Notes under the pieces: generated by a model
What the model saw: the letters and a program-made list of their open reading frames with translations, nothing else
What the model was told of the DNA's origin: nothing
Databases searched by the model: none
Shown: positions 1 to 9,934 of the stretch, in pieces
How positions within the stretch are numbered: the first letter of the stretch is position 1
Layout of the letters: every line of letters starts with the position of its first letter
Position numbers and translations under genes: made by a program
Assembly: GCF_009729035.1 (NCBI RefSeq)
Contig: NZ_CP045483.1
Span: 1,448,001-1,512,000, forward strand
Direction of reading: 5' to 3'
Length of the DNA stretch: 64,000 nt
Source of the DNA: Stygiolobus azoricus
GTDB taxonomy: Archaea > Thermoproteota > Thermoprotei_A > Sulfolobales > Sulfolobaceae

Positions 1-43
1 CTTCAGCACTTACCTGAACCGGAACTTCTCCTTCATATTTCAT
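1..43 (-). CDS. Partial CoxG-like SRPBCC protein (5' end only)
   Basis: Reading leftwards from an ATG at 43-41, fourteen codons remain open to the window edge and give MKYEGEVPVQVSAE. This opening resembles CoxG/SRPBCC proteins, which usually start with a short beta strand of the type MKFEGE followed by a helix. CoxG-like proteins often sit beside molybdenum hydroxylase genes of the Cox/Cut family, and such genes follow at 579-1927. The gene is divergent from the MocA-like gene at 71, with 27 bases between the starts. The visible part is very short, so the family call rests on the N-terminal pattern plus context. Confidence 0.5.
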   Translation of the reverse strand, partial: MKYEGEVPVQVSAE

Positions 44-70
44 AAATAGGTATTTTGAGTAAAAGTATTT

Positions 71-628
71 ATGAGAATCGGAGCTGTAATTCTAGCTGCA
101 GGTGAAGCTAATAGGTTTGGTTCTAACAAACTAATTAAGGAAGTTTACGGAGTGCCTATTATTAGAAGAGTAGTAAGTGCTGTTGAAGGCATAGATAAAG
201 TAATTGTAGTGGGGAAATACTACCAAGAGTTGATGAGAATATTGGAAGACCAAGTAGTATTGTACAACCCTTATTGGAGTAAGGGAATGTCTACTTCATT
301 AAAACTCGGGATAAGGTTCTTTCAAGACTATGATGGAGTTATTGTACTCCTTGGGGATATGCCGTTTATTACTAGGGATACCGTAAATAGGATAATCCAA
401 TCATTCACTGTGGACTGTGATATAGTAGTACCTACACACAAAGGAGTTAGAGGGAACCCAGTACTATTGCACAAAAGGACTTTCCCCCTGATCATGAATC
501 TGGAGGGAGATATAGGAGCTAGGGCTATAATGGATAAGGTTAAAAAAATATGTTACGTTGAGAGCGGTGAAGAAGTCCTTATTGACGTGGATACTCCTTC
601 TGACTTAACCTCAAAGAAGCATCCTTAA
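71..628 (+). CDS. MocA/MobA-like nucleotidyltransferase (molybdenum cofactor cytidylyltransferase-like)
   Basis: The 185-residue protein starts with the nucleotidyltransferase signature [14 protein letters not shown] (residues 8-21), followed by [10 protein letters not shown], where the aspartate is the usual metal ligand. Length and order match MocA/MobA proteins, which attach CMP or GMP to molybdopterin. MocA-type enzymes make the cytosine dinucleotide cofactor used by xanthine-oxidase-family hydroxylases. The neighbouring FAD and [2Fe-2S] subunits of such an enzyme support cofactor maturation for that complex, though this is inference. The 3' end overlaps the convergent small-subunit gene by 50 bases. 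Confidence 0.8.
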   Translation: MRIGAVILAAGEANRFGSNKLIKEVYGVPIIRRVVSAVEGIDKVIVVGKYYQELMRILEDQVVLYNPYWSKGMSTSLKLGIRFFQDYDGVIVLLGDMPFITRDTVNRIIQSFTVDCDIVVPTHKGVRGNPVLLHKRTFPLIMNLEGDIGARAIMDKVKKICYVESGEEVLIDVDTPSDLTSKKHP

Positions 629-1085
629 TAGCCTTTACTATGTTTTGATACCCAGTACACCTGCATAAATTACCTGATATACCTTCTCTGATTTCCTCCT
701 CTGACGGGTTGGGATTCTCTTTAAGTAACCAGTAAGCCTCCATTATCATACCCGGAGTACAGTAACCGCACTGTAAACCGTGATTGTCCCAGAAAGCCTC
801 TTGTATCGGATGTAGCTTCCCGTCTTTGCTAAGACCTTCGACAGTTAGTATATCAGCACCATCAGCCTCTACTGCCAGAACTGTGCATGACTTAACGGAT
901 CTTCCGTTCATTATTACAGTACATGCCCCACAATTAGAAGTATCACATCCGATATGAACGTCTGTATATCCTAAGTCTCTTAAAACGTGTACCAATAGTC
1001 TTCTAGGCTCTACCTCCACCTCGTGAACTTCTCCGTTTACCTTCAAAGTTATCTTAGCCTTTTGGTCTTTCTCAATTATCTTCAT
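579..1085 (-). CDS. cutC: Aldehyde (glyceraldehyde-type) oxidoreductase small subunit, [2Fe-2S]
   Basis: This 168-residue protein has the two-cluster architecture of xanthine-oxidase-family small subunits. An N-terminal plant-type ferredoxin domain carries [15 protein letters not shown]-terminal helical domain carries CGYCTPGM and, after a spacer, CRCTGYQNI. The two [2Fe-2S] centres pass electrons from the molybdenum subunit to FAD. It overlaps the medium subunit gene by 4 bases (ATGA), so the two are co-translated. In Sulfolobales the CutABC complex oxidises glyceraldehyde in the non-phosphorylative Entner-Doudoroff route. The molybdenum-binding large subunit is not in this window, so the exact substrate is inferred. 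Confidence 0.9.
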   Translation of the reverse strand: MKIIEKDQKAKITLKVNGEVHEVEVEPRRLLVHVLRDLGYTDVHIGCDTSNCGACTVIMNGRSVKSCTVLAVEADGADILTVEGLSKDGKLHPIQEAFWDNHGLQCGYCTPGMIMEAYWLLKENPNPSEEEIREGISGNLCRCTGYQNIVKAIKDASLRLSQKEYPRQ

Positions 1086-1927
1086 TTACGAACACCTCCT
1101 AAAGCTTGATTTATACCCCTCTTAACTAATACTTTAACCATCTTTTTCTTATACTCAGCTGATCCCCTTATGTCCGAAGTAGGGTTTGCACTCTCCATAG
1201 CCCTTGTCGATGCTTTCTCGACGACTTCTTCAGTGAGTTCCTTTCCTATTAACTCTTCTTCTGCACCCTTTGCTCTAACTGCTATATTGTTTACAGCAGT
1301 TAAGCCTATTCTTGCATCCTCGATTCTACTTCCGTTTACCTTCAGAAGGACCGCAACACCTACTATTGCGTAGTCGCCAGCCCTTCTTTCTAGCTTTTGA
1401 TATGAAAACTTGTAACCATCAAAGGCCGGAACTTGTATTTCTGTCACAAGTTCTCCAGGGTTTAAATCTGGTGTAAACATGTCTTTTGCGAAGTCCTTGA
1501 AGTCAACTAACCTCTGACCTTTCTTGCCTCTTATTAAGACCTTAGCGTCCATTGCTATCAAAGAAGCAGGGTAATCTGCAGCCGGGTCTAGGTGTGATAT
1601 AACACCGCCTATTGTTCCCATATTCCTAACTTGGGGATCTCCGATCGTTTTTGCCGCATCACTTAGTAGTGGTACATTGGATTTTATCATGTCGTAATGG
1701 GTAGTTAATGCACCTATTTTATAGATATTTCCTTCTCTTTTCACGTAGTTAAGTTGTTGAAATCTTCTTATTTCTACTAAATAAGAAGGTCTTATAATCC
1801 TGAGCTTTAAAGCAGGTATTAAGCTATGCCCGCCAGCTAAAGGTCTTGCATCTTCATGTTGTTGTAAGAACTCTATCGCTTCCTCTATACTATCGGGAAT
1901 TACATAACCTATCTTAGGAGGATACAC
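1082..1927 (-). CDS. cutB: Aldehyde oxidoreductase medium subunit, FAD-binding
   Basis: The 281-residue protein matches CoxM/CutB FAD subunits. The N-terminal half has the PCMH FAD-binding motifs [14 protein letters not shown] and, near residue 105, [17 protein letters not shown], and a CO dehydrogenase flavoprotein C-terminal domain follows. It relays electrons from the [2Fe-2S] subunit encoded immediately downstream. The start is GTG at 1927. A TATA-like element lies 21-32 bases upstream, so the transcript is probably leaderless. The Cut name follows the Sulfolobus glyceraldehyde oxidoreductase. Other aldehyde or CO-dehydrogenase-like substrates cannot be excluded without the large subunit. 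Confidence 0.88.
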   Translation of the reverse strand: MYPPKIGYVIPDSIEEAIEFLQQHEDARPLAGGHSLIPALKLRIIRPSYLVEIRRFQQLNYVKREGNIYKIGALTTHYDMIKSNVPLLSDAAKTIGDPQVRNMGTIGGVISHLDPAADYPASLIAMDAKVLIRGKKGQRLVDFKDFAKDMFTPDLNPGELVTEIQVPAFDGYKFSYQKLERRAGDYAIVGVAVLLKVNGSRIEDARIGLTAVNNIAVRAKGAEEELIGKELTEEVVEKASTRAMESANPTSDIRGSAEYKKKMVKVLVKRGINQALGGVRK

Positions 1928-1947
1928 GAATAATGAAATACCACATT

Positions 1948-1959
1948 ATATTTTAAATC
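1948..1959 (-). promoter_or_regulatory. TATA-like promoter of cutBC
   Basis: On the minus strand this reads GATTTAAAATAT, a crenarchaeal TATA-like box. It is centred about 26 bases upstream of the GTG start of the medium subunit gene, which fits a leaderless transcript. Confidence 0.45.
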
Positions 1960-2027
1960 TTCTTACTGTATTTACTACAAACTGTGTGTCCTCAAAAGAT
2001 TTACCTTTTAAGCGAGATAGCTAGTAG

Positions 2028-2038
2028 ATTTATTTAAG
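2028..2038 (+). promoter_or_regulatory. TATA-like promoter of the C/D sRNA and pfkB gene
   Basis: The sequence ATTTATTTAAG is a TATA-like element placed so that transcription would begin near 2058, just before the C box of the predicted guide RNA. The same transcript would run on into the PfkB gene at 2122. Confidence 0.45.
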
Positions 2039-2057
2039 TTAAGAAATACTCTTTACT

Positions 2058-2112
2058 ACTAGTGATGAAGACTTTTGGGTCAGAGTAGTGAAGACGTGGC
2101 GGCTAACTGAGG
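2058..2112 (+). ncRNA. Predicted C/D box sRNA (2'-O-methylation guide)
   Basis: All four boxes appear with archaeal spacing. C box GTGATGA is at 2062-2068, D' box CAGA (a variant of CTGA) at 2081-2084, C' box GTGAAGA at 2088-2094 and D box CTGA at 2107-2110. Both guide segments, AGACTTTTGGGT and CGTGGCGGCTAA, are exactly 12 nt, the size favoured in archaeal C/D RNPs. The linker between D' and C' is 3 nt. The D box merges into the GAGGTG ribosome binding site of the next gene, so the guide RNA forms the leader of the pfkB mRNA or is processed from it. Guide targets were not identified. Confidence 0.7.
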
Positions 2113-2121
2113 TGTTGTATA

Positions 2122-2988
2122 TTGAAACCCATACATCTTTCAGTTGGTAGAATTAACATAGATATAATAGTAAAGTTAGATAAATTTCCTCAGCCTGACG
2201 AACCTCTTACTACCGACATTCTTGAAATTCAGCCCGGTGGTGCAGCTGTAAATTACGCTATAGCGGTCAATAAACTAGGTCATAGCGTTAAGATTTTAGC
2301 CAAAGTGGGGAAGGACTCACTTGTCATAAGACCTATACTCGAAAAACTTGCGGAGACCGGTGTGGGCTTGGACTATGTAGAAGAGGTAAATGCACCCCAA
2401 AGTATGGCTTTAATTCTTCTGAGGAGTGATGGAAAAGTCTCAATTGTTAGGAAGTTAGGCTCTTCGTTACTTCTATCAAATGAAGACGTGAGAAAGTACT
2501 TCGGGATGTTTGATGTGATTCACTTCGCCTCCGTACCTCCTGAAATCGTGATCAGAGATCCTAGCTCGAAGTTAATCAGCTATGACCCAGGGCCAAACAG
2601 TGGAAAGCTTAATTCTGAACTGGACGTAGATATACTCTACCTAAACGAGAAGGAGAGCAACTCCGTAAACATAAACAATTTGCGGAAAGTGAACTTAATC
2701 ATAATAAAAATGGGTGAAAAAGGTGCTAGGGTAATATCCCAAGATAAGGAGTGTGAGGTAGAGGCTTATAAAGTAGACCATGTAATTGATACTACTGGTG
2801 CGGGAGACGTATTTGATGCAACGTTTAATTATGCGTATATGGAGGGTTATAGTCTAGAGGAGTCATTAAGACTCGCGGTAATTTCTTCAGCGTTAAAAAT
2901 AACAAAATTAGGAGGAACATCTTCTCCCACTCTAAGCGAGATCCTAAACGCATTAAAATCTTACACTCCAAGTGTATATTGTAAATGA
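2122..2988 (+). CDS. PfkB-family carbohydrate/nucleoside kinase
   Basis: The 288-residue protein has the ribokinase-fold signatures. [10 protein letters not shown] near residues 37-46 is the first PfkB motif. [13 protein letters not shown] near residue 223 holds the anion hole and catalytic base (Asp229). Members phosphorylate sugars such as ribose, 2-keto-3-deoxygluconate or adenosine; the substrate cannot be read from the sequence. The start is TTG at 2122, preceded by GAGGTG at 2109-2114, an unusually clear ribosome binding site for this window. It overlaps the polymerase gene by 4 bases, so the two are probably translationally coupled. Confidence 0.85.
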   Translation: MKPIHLSVGRINIDIIVKLDKFPQPDEPLTTDILEIQPGGAAVNYAIAVNKLGHSVKILAKVGKDSLVIRPILEKLAETGVGLDYVEEVNAPQSMALILLRSDGKVSIVRKLGSSLLLSNEDVRKYFGMFDVIHFASVPPEIVIRDPSSKLISYDPGPNSGKLNSELDVDILYLNEKESNSVNINNLRKVNLIIIKMGEKGARVISQDKECEVEAYKVDHVIDTTGAGDVFDATFNYAYMEGYSLEESLRLAVISSALKITKLGGTSSPTLSEILNALKSYTPSVYCK

Positions 2989-4037
2989 TTGTGCTCTTCG
3001 TGGACTTTGACTACTTTTTCGCCCAAGTAGAAGAGGTACTTAACCCCCAGTATAAGGGCAGGCCGGTAATTGTCTGCGTTTACTCGGGAAGGACTAAGAC
3101 CAGTGGTGCTGTGGCTACAGGCAATTACGAGGCTAGAAAACTGGGAGTAAAGGCTGGGATACCAATAATTAAGGCGATGGAGTTAGCCCCTTCCGCTATA
3201 TTTTTACCCATGAGGAAGGAGGTCTACCAAGAGGTTTCTAATAGGATTATGAACGGAATACTCAGGAAATACACCTCAAAGCTCGAAATAGCGAGTATTG
3301 ACGAAGCATACTTAAATATAACAGATAAAGTGAAGGACTTTGATGAAGCTTACGCCCTAGGTAAGAAAATAAAAGAGGAGATATTTGAGAAGGAAAAACT
3401 AACAGTGACTATAGGAATTGCCCCTAATAAAGTATTTGCTAAAATAATAGCTGATAAGAATAAACCGAATGGGTTAGCCGTGCTAAAGCCAGAGGACGTT
3501 CAGTCTTTCCTCCAAAGCCTGGACATTGACGAAATACCGGGGATAGGAAAGATGTTGACTGACAAACTGAAAGAAATGGGGGTTAACAAGCTAGTTGATG
3601 TCTTGAACTTTGACTTCACGAAGTTAGAAAGGGAAATAGGTAGGTCTAAGGCAACTTATTTGGTCAAATTAGCTCAGAACAGATACAATGAACCGGTGGA
3701 GGACAAGACCAAAAAGCCTCACGGTAGGATTTTAACATTACCGTATAATACGAGAAAGCCCGAAGTAATACTACCTCACCTTAAGAGAGCTGCAGACGAG
3801 GCTTATAGCAAAGTTCAAGGCGTTCCTATGAAGATAACAGTTGTGGCAATAATGGAGGACTTAGACATCGTAAGCAAAGGAAAGAAGTTTAAACATGGGA
3901 TCAATAAGGAAAAAGCATATGAAAAAGCGTTCGAACTACTCAAACAGATCCTCGAGGAGGACGATAGAAAAATACGTAGAATAGGAGTTAGGTTAGATGA
4001 CGTGATTAAGACCAGAGGGTTAGACCAGTTCTTCTAA
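2985..4037 (+). CDS. dpo4: Y-family translesion DNA polymerase (Dpo4/Dbh type, Pol IV)
   Basis: At 350 residues it matches Sulfolobus Dpo4/Dbh in length and order: palm and fingers, helix-hairpin-helix thumb ([15 protein letters not shown]), and little finger from about residue 240. Catalytic acidic residues are visible as Asp7 in FVDFDYFF and Asp106-Glu107 in SIDEAYLN. The steric-gate position 12 is Phe. The C-terminus ends RGLDQFF, a likely PCNA-interacting peptide. It bypasses DNA lesions during replication. The ATG overlaps the kinase stop codon (ATGA). The 3' end overlaps the convergent gene at 4020 by 18 bases. Confidence 0.97.
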   Translation: MIVLFVDFDYFFAQVEEVLNPQYKGRPVIVCVYSGRTKTSGAVATGNYEARKLGVKAGIPIIKAMELAPSAIFLPMRKEVYQEVSNRIMNGILRKYTSKLEIASIDEAYLNITDKVKDFDEAYALGKKIKEEIFEKEKLTVTIGIAPNKVFAKIIADKNKPNGLAVLKPEDVQSFLQSLDIDEIPGIGKMLTDKLKEMGVNKLVDVLNFDFTKLEREIGRSKATYLVKLAQNRYNEPVEDKTKKPHGRILTLPYNTRKPEVILPHLKRAADEAYSKVQGVPMKITVVAIMEDLDIVSKGKKFKHGINKEKAYEKAFELLKQILEEDDRKIRRIGVRLDDVIKTRGLDQFF

Positions 4038-4460
4038 GGAAACAATGCCCTTTAATACACTGAAATTTACGTTACCATACTTCGATAGGTAGTTCACAAA
4101 CCCTCTAACTCCCCTACTGTTAGTATCTACTTCTTTAAGTACTTGAATGTTTACGTAAAAAGGCACTACATTACCCTTAACGACCTTTTCTAGAGGGATT
4201 ACTCTCCTGATCTTATCAAAATCTTCTTCTATGTTCTTAGCCTCTAAGTAAGCTTTCTCGCCTCTTATCGCTATAACTACGGGCTCGTCACTTATTTCAC
4301 CGTACTTATCATGAATAACTACCAACCTTCCTGCCCTACCTCCAGGAACGTCTTCGTAAAAGTTCAAAGCCTCTACGAAGTCACCGTTACGGGACAGAGG
4401 TATAACTATTAACTCCTCTATACTTACGATTTTAACGACAGATTTTATTCTCACTTTCAT
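4020..4460 (-). CDS. Conserved hypothetical protein
   Basis: I do not recognise this protein of about 146 residues. It is rich in beta-forming segments, with no membrane segment or cysteine motif. The longest open form begins at 4472 with ATG GTG ATA AAT ATG. I prefer the second ATG at 4460 because GGTGAT lies just upstream and could act as a ribosome binding site. It is divergent from rtcA, with the starts about 16 bases apart. Its stop lies inside the 3' end of the polymerase gene. Confidence 0.65.
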   Translation of the reverse strand: MKVRIKSVVKIVSIEELIVIPLSRNGDFVEALNFYEDVPGGRAGRLVVIHDKYGEISDEPVVIAIRGEKAYLEAKNIEEDFDKIRRVIPLEKVVKGNVVPFYVNIQVLKEVDTNSRGVRGFVNYLSKYGNVNFSVLKGIVSLEELV

Positions 4461-4476
4461 ATTTATCACCATAACA

Positions 4477-5484
4477 ATGATCGAGATAGATGGATCTTAC
4501 GGTGAAGGTGGAGGTCAAATACTCAGAACATCATTGACACTATCGGCTCTAACAAAAAAACCTTTTAGGATCTACAACGTTAGAGCTAAAAGACAGAAAC
4601 CTGGGTTACAGAGACAACACTTGACAGCCGTAGAAGCTGTTAAGGCTTTGACCAACGCTAAGACCAAGGGAGACTTCGTGGGTTCAACTGAACTCATTTT
4701 TGAGCCTCAGGATATTGTTGAATCAGGACACTTCACATTTAATATAGGCACTGCTGGAAGCGTTACCCTAGTGCTTCAAACAGTATTGCCAATCATCCTT
4801 AACAGAAAAATAGAGATAAGGCTAATCGGAGGGACAGATGTACCTAAGTCTCCTACTATCGACTATATAAGGCTTGTGTTCCTGCCATTACTTACCAAAA
4901 TAGGAATAAGAGGAGACATTAACGTTGTCAAAAGAGGTCATTACCCAGAAGGGGGTGGTGAGGTTATAATAAAGAACTTTAAGGCTGATCCTACATCCTT
5001 TTCTATAAACACCTTTGGAAAACTGGTAAGGATAATAGGAATTTCACATGTGTCCTCACTCCCATCTCATATAGCTGAAAGGCAGAAAACTTCTGCGATG
5101 TCAATTCTCGCCAAACTGGGAGTTGAGGTCTCGATCGATTTAGACATAAGAGAGAATGAGATTAGTAAGGGGAGTGGGATAACCCTCAGTGCAATAGGAG
5201 AGAACAGTATTATTGGTGCAGACTCTTTAGGAGAAAGAGGAAAGAGAGCAGAGGTTGTAGGAGAGGAGGCTGCAGAGCTCCTAGTCAAAGAGTTGAAGAC
5301 TGGTGCTGCAACCGACAGTCATATGGGAGATATGTTAATGCTTTACGCTTCACTGTACGGTGGAGAGTATACATCATCATATTTAACTCAACATGCAAGG
5401 ACTAATGCCGAAATAATAAAGAAGTTTCTAAACGTAAGCGTTGAAATAATAGGTGAATCACCATACTTATTTAAGGCAAAATAA
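4477..5484 (+). CDS. rtcA: RNA 3'-terminal phosphate cyclase
   Basis: The 335-residue protein opens with the RtcA signature [16 protein letters not shown] and contains [21 protein letters not shown] and, near the C-terminus, [15 protein letters not shown]. The His in that last motif is the expected nucleotidyl (AMP) attachment residue. The enzyme converts RNA 3'-phosphates to 2',3'-cyclic phosphates using ATP. Length is typical of archaeal members. The last 14 bases overlap the convergent alcohol dehydrogenase gene. Confidence 0.96.
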   Translation: MIEIDGSYGEGGGQILRTSLTLSALTKKPFRIYNVRAKRQKPGLQRQHLTAVEAVKALTNAKTKGDFVGSTELIFEPQDIVESGHFTFNIGTAGSVTLVLQTVLPIILNRKIEIRLIGGTDVPKSPTIDYIRLVFLPLLTKIGIRGDINVVKRGHYPEGGGEVIIKNFKADPTSFSINTFGKLVRIIGISHVSSLPSHIAERQKTSAMSILAKLGVEVSIDLDIRENEISKGSGITLSAIGENSIIGADSLGERGKRAEVVGEEAAELLVKELKTGAATDSHMGDMLMLYASLYGGEYTSSYLTQHARTNAEIIKKFLNVSVEIIGESPYLFKAK

Positions 5485-6463
5485 CAGCCCTTCCAACTAT
5501 TCTCTCCTCTAGAAGATCGTTTATTGCCTCATTAATCTCCTCAAGTTTATAGGGAACCGATAAAGTTTTGAGCTTTCCAGCTTCAAATAGCTTAATTACC
5601 TCAACCATATCATCCATATTACCATATAATATTCCCCTCATCCTTAACCCCCTTAAGACTATTAGTTGTTCAGGGATTTGTAAATGACCACCGTATTCAC
5701 CGATTATTCTTAATTCCCCTTCTCTACTTAATAACCAAGGAGCGTCTTCAAGCGTTTGATCGTTTCCAACGAAATCCAGTACATAGTCGAATTTCTTTCC
5801 GGCTACTGGAGAGAATGGAGGGTCTTTCTTTTTCATCGCTAATACTTCATCGGCTCCCAAACTCTCCGCCTTACTCAACCTTATCAAATTCCTCCCTATT
5901 ACGGTGACCTCAGCGTTTTTCAATTTAAGTAGTTGAATAGCCAGTAAAGCTACTGATCCTACCCCTATCACCAATACTCTATCTCCTTCCCCTATCCCTT
6001 TCGTGGCATTATAGGCAGTTATTCCAGCATCAGCTAAAGGTGCTGCGGATATGTAATTTCCGCTTACTTTGAATAAGTACTCCTCAGAGGGAACTTTTAC
6101 ATATTCTGCAAACCCTCCGTCCGTATGAACCCCTATGACTCTCACGGACTCACAAAACTGCCTATCTCCCCTTCTACAGTACTTACACCTACCGCAACCT
6201 ATCGAGCTGTATACGAGAACTTGATCCCCTCTCTTGAACTTGTTACCTCCTTCCACAACCTCACCTACTATTTCATGCCCCAAGATGACGGGAGTCTTCA
6301 CGGTTATGTCGTTCTCCCATTCACCGAAAATTAAGTGAATGTCACCGTGACAGAGCCCAGAAGCCTTAACTCTTAAAAGGATCTCACCAGGGTTTAGTTT
6401 CGGCTCAGGCACGTCCATTATTTGAAGGGGCCTACCTTTTTCTAAAAAAACAGCCGCCTTCAT
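5471..6463 (-). CDS. Zinc-dependent alcohol dehydrogenase (MDR family)
   Basis: The 330-residue protein has the GroES-like catalytic domain with Cys38 in SGLCHGD and GHE at 62-64. Structural zinc ligands are Cys90, 93, 96 and 104. The Rossmann motif is [15 protein letters not shown]. The third catalytic-zinc position reads [10 protein letters not shown], so Asp replaces the Cys found in classical enzymes. It probably oxidises or reduces alcohols or aldehydes with NAD(P). Its start codon directly abuts the stop of the glutamine-synthetase-like gene, so the two are probably in one operon and may act on related substrates. Confidence 0.9.
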   Translation of the reverse strand: MKAAVFLEKGRPLQIMDVPEPKLNPGEILLRVKASGLCHGDIHLIFGEWENDITVKTPVILGHEIVGEVVEGGNKFKRGDQVLVYSSIGCGRCKYCRRGDRQFCESVRVIGVHTDGGFAEYVKVPSEEYLFKVSGNYISAAPLADAGITAYNATKGIGEGDRVLVIGVGSVALLAIQLLKLKNAEVTVIGRNLIRLSKAESLGADEVLAMKKKDPPFSPVAGKKFDYVLDFVGNDQTLEDAPWLLSREGELRIIGEYGGHLQIPEQLIVLRGLRMRGILYGNMDDMVEVIKLFEAGKLKTLSVPYKLEEINEAINDLLEERIVGRAVILP

Positions 6464-7756
6464 TTACCATCCCGACTTAAGATATGCGAGTATCTCCCAA
6501 TCTGTTATCTCGTTCTCGTAATCATCTAACTCCTTCCTTTTAATCTCTATAAACGTGTTAATGAGGTCTTGACCCAGTGCATATTTTAACTTGGTGTCAC
6601 GATCTAGGCTGTTAATAGCCCCCCTTAAACTCGTCGGTAATGTTACTACGCTGTAATTAACATCTACGTCTAAACCTCTTTCTATTCCGTCTAGACCCGC
6701 GTGAATGATTGCGGATAGAAGTAAATATGGATTTGCTAGGGGATCTGCCAACCTGAACTCGATTACCCCGTAATCCTTATACGTTGACGGGATCCTTATT
6801 ATGTAGTGCCTCTCGTTTCCTATGCCAGCGATTGTTGGTGTAACTATCTCTTTAAATCTCTTATATGAGTTTACAGTAGGGGCTGCAATAGTCATTATTG
6901 AGCCTATATGATCAAGTATACCTGCCAAAAAGTTATAGAAAGTTTTGCTCAATCCCAATCCTTTCGGGTCGTTAACGTCGATACCAATGGGCCTCCCAGT
7001 TAAATCCAAGAGCTTAATGTAAACGTCCATACTGCTACTCGGGTAATTCCTAAAGGGCTTTGGCATGAAGGTGGAGTACAACTTATAATACCTTGCGGTG
7101 TCGCGTATTATTTCTCTAGCAGTAACTAAAGAGTCAGAAGCGGTTAATGCATTTGACATCGTGAAGGTAATTTCGTACTGACCTGGTCCATAGTGTTTAT
7201 TGATGTATTGAACCTGAGTATTGACACTCTCAAGATTTTTAATTAAATCCCTTAAGAAATTCTGTTGTTCCATAAGCCCTTCAAGAGAGAACGCTCTTGC
7301 TTCATCTGCAGGTAGAGGTTTCCCGTCCTTGAAGTTTATAAGGTAAAAGGTCGGTTCAAAGGCGACTTCCAGTTTTATTCCACTGTCCATCAACTTCTCC
7401 ATGGAACGATTAAGGAGAGACCTTGTGCAAAGGTTATGGGGAGAGCCATCACTTTCAGTCAAATAGCTCATTACTCTAGCCGTCCTTTCTAAGTAGGGAA
7501 TAATAGCAAAGGTTGAGATGTCGGGCTGCGCGAACATATCACCATATGTGTGTTTTATCGGTGTATCTCTATAATCGAGAAACAGTAATGACTCGGAATA
7601 CTCGACTCCCTTTCCCTCTAATACCTTTTCGAACTCTGCCCTCCTTAAAGATCTTCCTCTTATATTTCCTAAAATATCAACGAAGACTACCCTTACATAG
7701 TCTACTTTTCCGGATTTTAGTATCTCCAGTACTTCATCCCTGATCAATTTGCTCAA
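6464..7756 (-). CDS. Glutamine synthetase-like protein with altered catalytic residues
   Basis: The 430-residue protein has the GS beta-grasp domain (residues about 18-105) and catalytic domain, with NSYKRF and [15 protein letters not shown] well kept. Key active-site positions differ from true glutamine synthetases. The metal-binding EPEF motif reads EPTF (Thr136). The GSGMHxH motif reads SSSMDVY (Asp244, Tyr246), so the substrate-binding His is absent. GPGQYEITF (190-198) resembles PuuA-type gamma-glutamyl ligases. It is therefore more likely a gamma-glutamyl-amine ligase variant or a non-catalytic paralogue than ammonia-assimilating GS. It sits directly upstream of an alcohol dehydrogenase. 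Confidence 0.82.
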   Translation of the reverse strand: MSKLIRDEVLEILKSGKVDYVRVVFVDILGNIRGRSLRRAEFEKVLEGKGVEYSESLLFLDYRDTPIKHTYGDMFAQPDISTFAIIPYLERTARVMSYLTESDGSPHNLCTRSLLNRSMEKLMDSGIKLEVAFEPTFYLINFKDGKPLPADEARAFSLEGLMEQQNFLRDLIKNLESVNTQVQYINKHYGPGQYEITFTMSNALTASDSLVTAREIIRDTARYYKLYSTFMPKPFRNYPSSSMDVYIKLLDLTGRPIGIDVNDPKGLGLSKTFYNFLAGILDHIGSIMTIAAPTVNSYKRFKEIVTPTIAGIGNERHYIIRIPSTYKDYGVIEFRLADPLANPYLLLSAIIHAGLDGIERGLDVDVNYSVVTLPTSLRGAINSLDRDTKLKYALGQDLINTFIEIKRKELDDYENEITDWEILAYLKSGW

Positions 7757-7788
7757 ACTATCCTAACTATTACTTTATATAAAAGCAT

Positions 7789-8019
7789 TCAACGAAAACG
7801 CATGAAGATCTGACCTGCGTAAATAACGGCGTTTTTGTAATCACCGAAAATACCAGACTCGACCACTTTTCCATCTTTCAATAAGGTTACTATATATAGA
7901 TAACCTTCGGGTGTCTTTCCCTTCTTACGATAAAATTTAAGCGTATAAATTCCCAGATTAACGCGCTTCCTTTGGGATACTTCATATCCTAATAACATTA
8001 TGGTATAGATGTCTACCAT
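7789..8019 (-). CDS. Small hypothetical protein
   Basis: This 76-residue basic protein alternates beta-type segments (YIVTLLKDGKVVESGIF) and ends in a helix-like stretch. I recognise no family. It lies 11 bases downstream of the Trm5/Taw2-like gene on the same strand, and so is probably the last gene of that operon. An ATG start and even codon use favour a real gene. Confidence 0.6.
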   Translation of the reverse strand: MVDIYTIMLLGYEVSQRKRVNLGIYTLKFYRKKGKTPEGYLYIVTLLKDGKVVESGIFGDYKNAVIYAGQIFMRFR

Positions 8020-8030
8020 AGAGTCCTTAA

Positions 8031-8801
8031 TTACTTTTTAATGTCAACAACTACATGATAAACTTTTGGTTTCACACTCCTTACAATCCTAGCAAAGACT
8101 ACGTTAGGGTATTTACTCTTTGCTATACTAATAGGGTCGTTGCCCTCTATTTCAGTGTATAAGTGCAATATCCCACCTGGCTTCAAATGAGGTATAGCTA
8201 CCTCATAAGCTTCTTCAGCCTTCTCTGGGAGAGGAGCCAATATTCTATCTACATTATACGGGAGATAATCCATTTTCTTAAAAGCGTCTCCGTAAATAGG
8301 GATAACCCCGAAAGCCTTGTTTAGATCAACGTTAGCCATCATATAATAATAAGCAAAAGGATTGATGTCAATAGAATAGACAGTTGAGGCACCACCTATA
8401 ACGTAAGAAAGTATCGAAAACGGTCCATAGCCTGAGAACATATTTATGATTACTTCCCCTTTCCTCACAAGTTTTGCAACCCTTATGTGCTCGTAGGAAA
8501 GTTTAGATGAATAAAAAACCTTGCTTATGTCTAGGAAGAACCTACACCCGTACTCTTTATAAATAGTCTCACTCCTTTTCTCACCGGCTAAATGGACTGT
8601 TGTTGATAGTCTGAAGTCCCCTTTAATGTCCCTATACTTACCCCACACTGACTTAACGTAAGGAATTTTTTCGAGAATTACTTCCGCTAACTTTCTTACT
8701 TCTTCAACGTCTTTGTCAAAAGGGATTCCGATTATGGCGATGTCTCCTACTACCTCAACCTTTTTCCAGAGACCTAGTTCTTTCGCCAGTTTTTCTATCA
8801 A
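8031..8801 (-). CDS. Trm5/Taw2-family tRNA methyltransferase (SAM-dependent)
   Basis: The 256-residue protein has a small N-terminal domain and a class I methyltransferase core. [14 protein letters not shown] binds [16 protein letters not shown] is motif II and [14 protein letters not shown] is motif IV. Trm5 makes m1G37 in tRNA, while Taw2 adds the aminocarboxypropyl group in wyosine synthesis. The motif IV NLP usual for Trm5 reads PLP here, so the exact activity is uncertain. The start overlaps the 3' end of the amidohydrolase-like gene by 47 bases. The N-terminal residues continue the conserved fold, so I keep this start. Confidence 0.8.
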   Translation of the reverse strand: MIEKLAKELGLWKKVEVVGDIAIIGIPFDKDVEEVRKLAEVILEKIPYVKSVWGKYRDIKGDFRLSTTVHLAGEKRSETIYKEYGCRFFLDISKVFYSSKLSYEHIRVAKLVRKGEVIINMFSGYGPFSILSYVIGGASTVYSIDINPFAYYYMMANVDLNKAFGVIPIYGDAFKKMDYLPYNVDRILAPLPEKAEEAYEVAIPHLKPGGILHLYTEIEGNDPISIAKSKYPNVVFARIVRSVKPKVYHVVVDIKK

Positions 8802-9900
8802 TTTCCTCTAACCTCCTGATGCCCTCTTCAACGTCTTTTAACCCCACGTTTAATGGTAAACCTCCGTCTAACACGGGCTCACCGTTCACTATCACTGTCT
8901 CTAATGAATAACTCGAGTAAATCAGGGTCTCATAAGGAGATACATTGTCTAAAGGAAATGCTGGAGGTTCAGAGTACTGGAATATAGCTAAATCAGCAGT
9001 ATATCCCGTATTCAGGACTCCAGAGTTCATTTTTAATTGAGAATAACCCCAATCTGTCATTGAATGGAAAGCATCTTCAGCTGTAAGTAAAAGCCTTGTA
9101 GAGGTATAAGCCAACTCGTGGCGGATGTCAAATGATGGTACAAGGTCTAATGATACGGATGGTTTATACTCGCTTAGAGGAAACTTAGATACCTCGTAAG
9201 AGGGTGTAAATGACAACTTAAAGCCCTTCTTTCTTATTACCTCTAGATCTAACCTTGACCCACCACCTAACCCTATTATTTGGTCGTAATCTATGTCCTC
9301 TGTGAGATACACCTTGTTATCAACAAGAACGACAATTTCGTTTTCCTTAGCCAGTTCAACTGCGTCCCTCAGTAAGGACTGATCACAAACTTTCAGGATT
9401 ACATTATTGGCTCCTTTATGAGACCATCTATTGAACAGTGTCCTGAACTCTTTTTCCCAGTCGCTAGGTGAATTACTACAACCAACGGGAACTATTATAA
9501 TCGGTCTTAGACCCACTTCCGACACAGCTCTAGCTACTATATCTAAATGATTTCCGCTAAATCCTACTGTAGTAACACCTTGTTTTAGAAGATGATAAGC
9601 TCCCAACAAGGAGAAGTAATAAGCATCATTAGACGAGAAAGTTGAGAGAAGCTGATTAGCGTTTTCCCTACCAGTGAAGATTCTAAATCTGAATGGGTAG
9701 AGAGACAAGTAAGTGTGAATTGTTATAAAACCCGGTGATACAATTCTATCCCATCCACCTATATCGAGTTCTGCATCCTCATAACCAGTGAGCTCATCGT
9801 GAGATACTACGTCTATCTTAGAGTCTTGTAAACCAACGTAAACTTTTCTTAGTGGTTTGCCAGCACCTAAGGCGAAGCCAGCCCTTATTATGGTTTTCAT
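8755..9900 (-). CDS. Amidohydrolase-superfamily protein lacking metal ligands
   Basis: The 381-residue protein follows the cytosine deaminase/MtaD plan: a beta-sandwich N-terminus, an entry motif [12 protein letters not shown] at residue 56, a TIM-barrel body, and a C-terminal sandwich ending [10 protein letters not shown]...[14 protein letters not shown]. The hallmark HxH motif reads HTY (His62, Tyr64). The later His ligand regions are replaced by [10 protein letters not shown] and GLGGGSRLD. Metal-dependent hydrolysis is therefore unlikely and the protein may be a pseudoenzyme or binding protein. It leads the operon with the tRNA methyltransferase gene. Confidence 0.78.
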   Translation of the reverse strand: MKTIIRAGFALGAGKPLRKVYVGLQDSKIDVVSHDELTGYEDAELDIGGWDRIVSPGFITIHTYLSLYPFRFRIFTGRENANQLLSTFSSNDAYYFSLLGAYHLLKQGVTTVGFSGNHLDIVARAVSEVGLRPIIIVPVGCSNSPSDWEKEFRTLFNRWSHKGANNVILKVCDQSLLRDAVELAKENEIVVLVDNKVYLTEDIDYDQIIGLGGGSRLDLEVIRKKGFKLSFTPSYEVSKFPLSEYKPSVSLDLVPSFDIRHELAYTSTRLLLTAEDAFHSMTDWGYSQLKMNSGVLNTGYTADLAIFQYSEPPAFPLDNVSPYETLIYSSYSLETVIVNGEPVLDGGLPLNVGLKDVEEGIRRLEEIDRKTGERTRSLEKG

Positions 9901-9934
9901 GGTATTAAATACTGGAGGGTAAAATATAAGACTA

